64,000 bases of DNA from Pedobacter helvus (GTDB lineage Bacteria; Bacteroidota; Bacteroidia; Sphingobacteriales; Sphingobacteriaceae), in the NCBI RefSeq assembly GCF_005925325.1, contig NZ_SRMP01000002.1, positions 496,001 to 560,000 of the forward strand, in the 5' to 3' direction. Within the stretch, counting starts at the first letter, position 1. Every line of letters starts with the position of its first letter. Position numbers and translations under genes: made by a program. Under the pieces are notes generated by a model that saw nothing but the letters and a program-made list of their open reading frames with translations, searched no databases and was not told the DNA's origin. Shown piece by piece: positions 61,925 to 64,000 of the stretch.

Positions 61925-64000
61925 ATGTTTAAGATATTTATACAAAGGCCAGTACTAGCCACGGTTATCTCCATTTTATTGGTGATACTTGGGGTATTGG
62001 GTTTAACTAAGTTACCGCTCCAACAATTCCCAGATATTGCGCCGCCATCGGTTCTGGTAACTGCAGTATATCCAGGAGCTAATGCAGAAACTGTTTTACG
62101 TTCGGTTGCTCCGTCAATAGAAGAGTCGATCAACGGAGTGGAAAACATGACCTACATGAGCTCGACTGCGAGTAACGATGGTACGTTGGCCATCACCGTG
62201 TTTTTTAAATTGGGAACCAATGCAGATCAAGCAGCGGTGAATGTGCAGAATAGGGTGGCTCAAGCTACCAGTCAGTTACCAGCAGAAGTGGTGCAGCAAG
62301 GTATAACCACCGCAAAACAGCAGAATAGTTTCATCATGGCTATCGGTATGTTTACAGAAGATGAGTCGAAATATGATCAGACTTTCGTAGCCAACTATGC
62401 GCAAATCAACATTATTCCAGAGATCAAAAGGATACCTGGAGTTGGTGCTGCAAGTATTTTTGGTGGCGTAAAAGATTATTCTATGCGTGTATGGTTAAAT
62501 CCAACGCAAATGGCTACCTATAAAGTTACGCCTAACGAAGTAATGGGCGCAATCCAAGATAAAAGTTTAGAGGCTGCGCCAGGTAAATTCGGTGAGCGAA
62601 GTAAAGAAGTTTTCGAATACGTAATTAAATACAAAGGCAAATTAACTAAACCAGAAGAATATGAAAATATTGCTATCAGATCAAATGCAGACGGTTCTAT
62701 ACTTCGCCTAAAAGACGTTGCTAGGGTAGAGCTTGGTGCGTATTCTTACAACAGTTTAACCCGTTTAAACGGTAAAAAGGGAATTGTAATTGGCGTAATT
62801 CAGTTAGCCGGTTCTAACTCTAACGAAATACAAATTGCGATTAACAAGCTAATGGAAAAGGCTTCAAAAGATTTTCCAAAGGAGATTAAGCATAATATTT
62901 TTTACAGTACGAAAGTCGCATTAGATCAATCTATAGATCAGGTAATCCACACTTTAATCGAAGCCTTTATTTTGGTTTTTATTGTGGTGTTTATCTTCCT
63001 TCAAGATTTTAGATCGACGTTAATTCCAGCGATTGCTGTTCCAGTTGCTATTGTAGGTACATTTTTCTTCATGCAGTTGTTTGGGTTTTCTATCAACCTA
63101 TTAACCTTATTCGCTTTGATTTTGGCTATCGGTATTGTGGTGGATGATGCGATTGTGGTAGTGGAAGCGGTGCATGCCAAGATGGAACACAAACATCTAT
63201 CGCCTAAATTGGCCACACACGAAGCAATGAGTGAAATTACTGGTGCGATTATTTCGATTACCTTGGTAATGGCTGCGGTGTTCTTGCCAGTTGGTTTCAT
63301 GGAAGGTTCTACTGGGTTATTCTATCGCCAGTTTGCCTTTACTTTAGCTATCGCGATTGTAATTTCAGCAGTAAACGCGTTGACTTTAAGTCCAGCTTTG
63401 GCGGCATTATTCTTAAAGGATAATCATTCGGGTACTGTTACTCATGACGAGCAACCAGTTAAAAAAGGCTTCAAGGAGAAATTCTTCAATGGATTTAACA
63501 GCAGCTTTAACTCGCTGACCAATCGTTATGTGAATAGCCTAAGGTTTTTGGTTAAAAATAGATGGTTGACCTTAGGTGGTTTGGCGATAATTACTTTAGC
63601 TACTGTTTGGATGGTGAGAACTACGCCATCAGGATTTATTCCGACAGAAGATCAAGGCTTTATTGCGATTTCGGTTTCTACGCCATCGGGTACTTCATTA
63701 GACGGAACGCAGAAAGTAATGACCGATGCTGAAAATACATTGAGGAAGTTAGATGCATCGAGGTTTGTAACAGCTATTTCGGGTTTCAACCTTTTAACCA
63801 ATTCAACCAGTCCATCTTCAGCTGTAGTTTTCGTATTGCTTAAACCAACGGAAGAAAGGGGCAAGGTAAAGAATATCGATGAAATCATGAACCAAGTAAG
63901 AGGTGTATTGGGCGGTATTTCTGGAGGAAGTTTCTTTGTGTTCAGTTTTCCAACTGTACCAGGTTTTAGTAATGTGGAGGCTTTAGACTTAGTGCTGCAA
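61925..64000 (+). CDS. RND efflux permease, HAE1 family, 3' end outside window
   Basis: The frame opens at ATG 61925 (MFKIFIQRPVLATVISILLV) and stays open for 692 codons to the right edge. The family is clear: PLQQFPDIAPPSVLVTAVYP, the large periplasmic loop, and the proton-relay pair in LILAIGIVVDDAIVVVEAVH. Full members have about 1040 residues, so about a third is missing. It is the pump of the second tripartite system in the window, controlled by the TetR-type protein; a TolC-like partner would be expected downstream. Confidence 0.95.
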   Translation, partial: MFKIFIQRPVLATVISILLVILGVLGLTKLPLQQFPDIAPPSVLVTAVYPGANAETVLRSVAPSIEESINGVENMTYMSSTASNDGTLAITVFFKLGTNADQAAVNVQNRVAQATSQLPAEVVQQGITTAKQQNSFIMAIGMFTEDESKYDQTFVANYAQINIIPEIKRIPGVGAASIFGGVKDYSMRVWLNPTQMATYKVTPNEVMGAIQDKSLEAAPGKFGERSKEVFEYVIKYKGKLTKPEEYENIAIRSNADGSILRLKDVARVELGAYSYNSLTRLNGKKGIVIGVIQLAGSNSNEIQIAINKLMEKASKDFPKEIKHNIFYSTKVALDQSIDQVIHTLIEAFILVFIVVFIFLQDFRSTLIPAIAVPVAIVGTFFFMQLFGFSINLLTLFALILAIGIVVDDAIVVVEAVHAKMEHKHLSPKLATHEAMSEITGAIISITLVMAAVFLPVGFMEGSTGLFYRQFAFTLAIAIVISAVNALTLSPALAALFLKDNHSGTVTHDEQPVKKGFKEKFFNGFNSSFNSLTNRYVNSLRFLVKNRWLTLGGLAIITLATVWMVRTTPSGFIPTEDQGFIAISVSTPSGTSLDGTQKVMTDAENTLRKLDASRFVTAISGFNLLTNSTSPSSAVVFVLLKPTEERGKVKNIDEIMNQVRGVLGGISGGSFFVFSFPTVPGFSNVEALDLVLQ

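Noticed and set aside
61897..62148. Minus-strand ORF at the start of the last RND gene
   Set aside because: It is antisense to the clear RND permease start (MFKIFIQRP) at 61925.

Overview
The window is AT-rich chromosomal DNA from a member of the Bacteroidota, most likely Sphingobacteriaceae and close to Pedobacter. This placement is inference from gene content and was not tested by a search. The supporting signs are two type IX secretion (T9SS) cargo proteins with C-terminal sorting domains, a FecI/FecR sigma/anti-sigma pair, STN and carboxypeptidase-regulatory domains, many signal peptides ending in AQ, promoters of the TTTG / TAnnTTTG type, and little use of Shine-Dalgarno sequences. No rRNA, tRNA, CRISPR array, prophage or intact insertion sequence was seen.

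Layout. 1-6.9 kb: the 3' part of an M56 (BlaR1-like) membrane peptidase, a penicillin-acylase-type Ntn hydrolase, a BamA/TamA-like barrel and a DUF885 peptidase. 6.9-7.45 kb: a gene-free stretch with several hairpins. 7.45-14.0 kb: a fatty-acid beta-oxidation operon (MarR regulator, fadN-like, fadA, a small four-helix-bundle gene, fadE-like) whose gene junctions carry paired inverted repeats. 14.1-22.3 kb: two FKBP lipoproteins, photolyase plus epimerase, two alpha/beta hydrolases, a Crp/Fnr regulator, a 2-hydroxyacid dehydrogenase and an aldose-epimerase-like protein. 22.4-28.5 kb: an unusual cassette made of a repeat/barrel protein, a sterol-desaturase-DUF4833 fusion, an ECF sigma factor, a FecR anti-sigma factor and an STN-domain protein that carries the same kind of repeat/barrel module as the first gene. 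28.6-33.8 kb: a T9SS subtilisin, a small lipoprotein and a BadF-type sugar kinase. 33.8-39.4 kb: a complete tripartite RND efflux operon. 39.7-50.6 kb: M61 peptidase, a small outer-membrane protein, fadD-like acyl-CoA synthetase overlapping gamma-glutamyltransferase, a T9SS beta-helix protein, an OmpA-family protein and a lipoprotein. 50.8-56.7 kb: a xylose operon (xylB, xylA, Na+/sugar symporter) with its LacI-type regulator. 56.7-64 kb: DUF2130 protein, MFS transporter, single-domain response regulator, and a TetR-controlled RND efflux operon cut by the window end.

Regulation that can be read directly. A palindrome TATGC-(AA/TT)-GCATA lies at the MarR promoter and again 36 kb away upstream of the acyl-CoA synthetase, which suggests one fatty-acid regulon. 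A LacI-type site TGCAAACGGTTGCA overlaps the -7 box before xylB. A TTTAAC-NNT-GTTAAA palindrome occurs three times around tetR and the efflux adaptor. The sigma/anti-sigma cassette is the best candidate for something undescribed: the STN signalling domain, normally found on a TonB-dependent receptor, is here on a repeat/barrel protein, and no SusC/SusD or TonB receptor gene is next to it.
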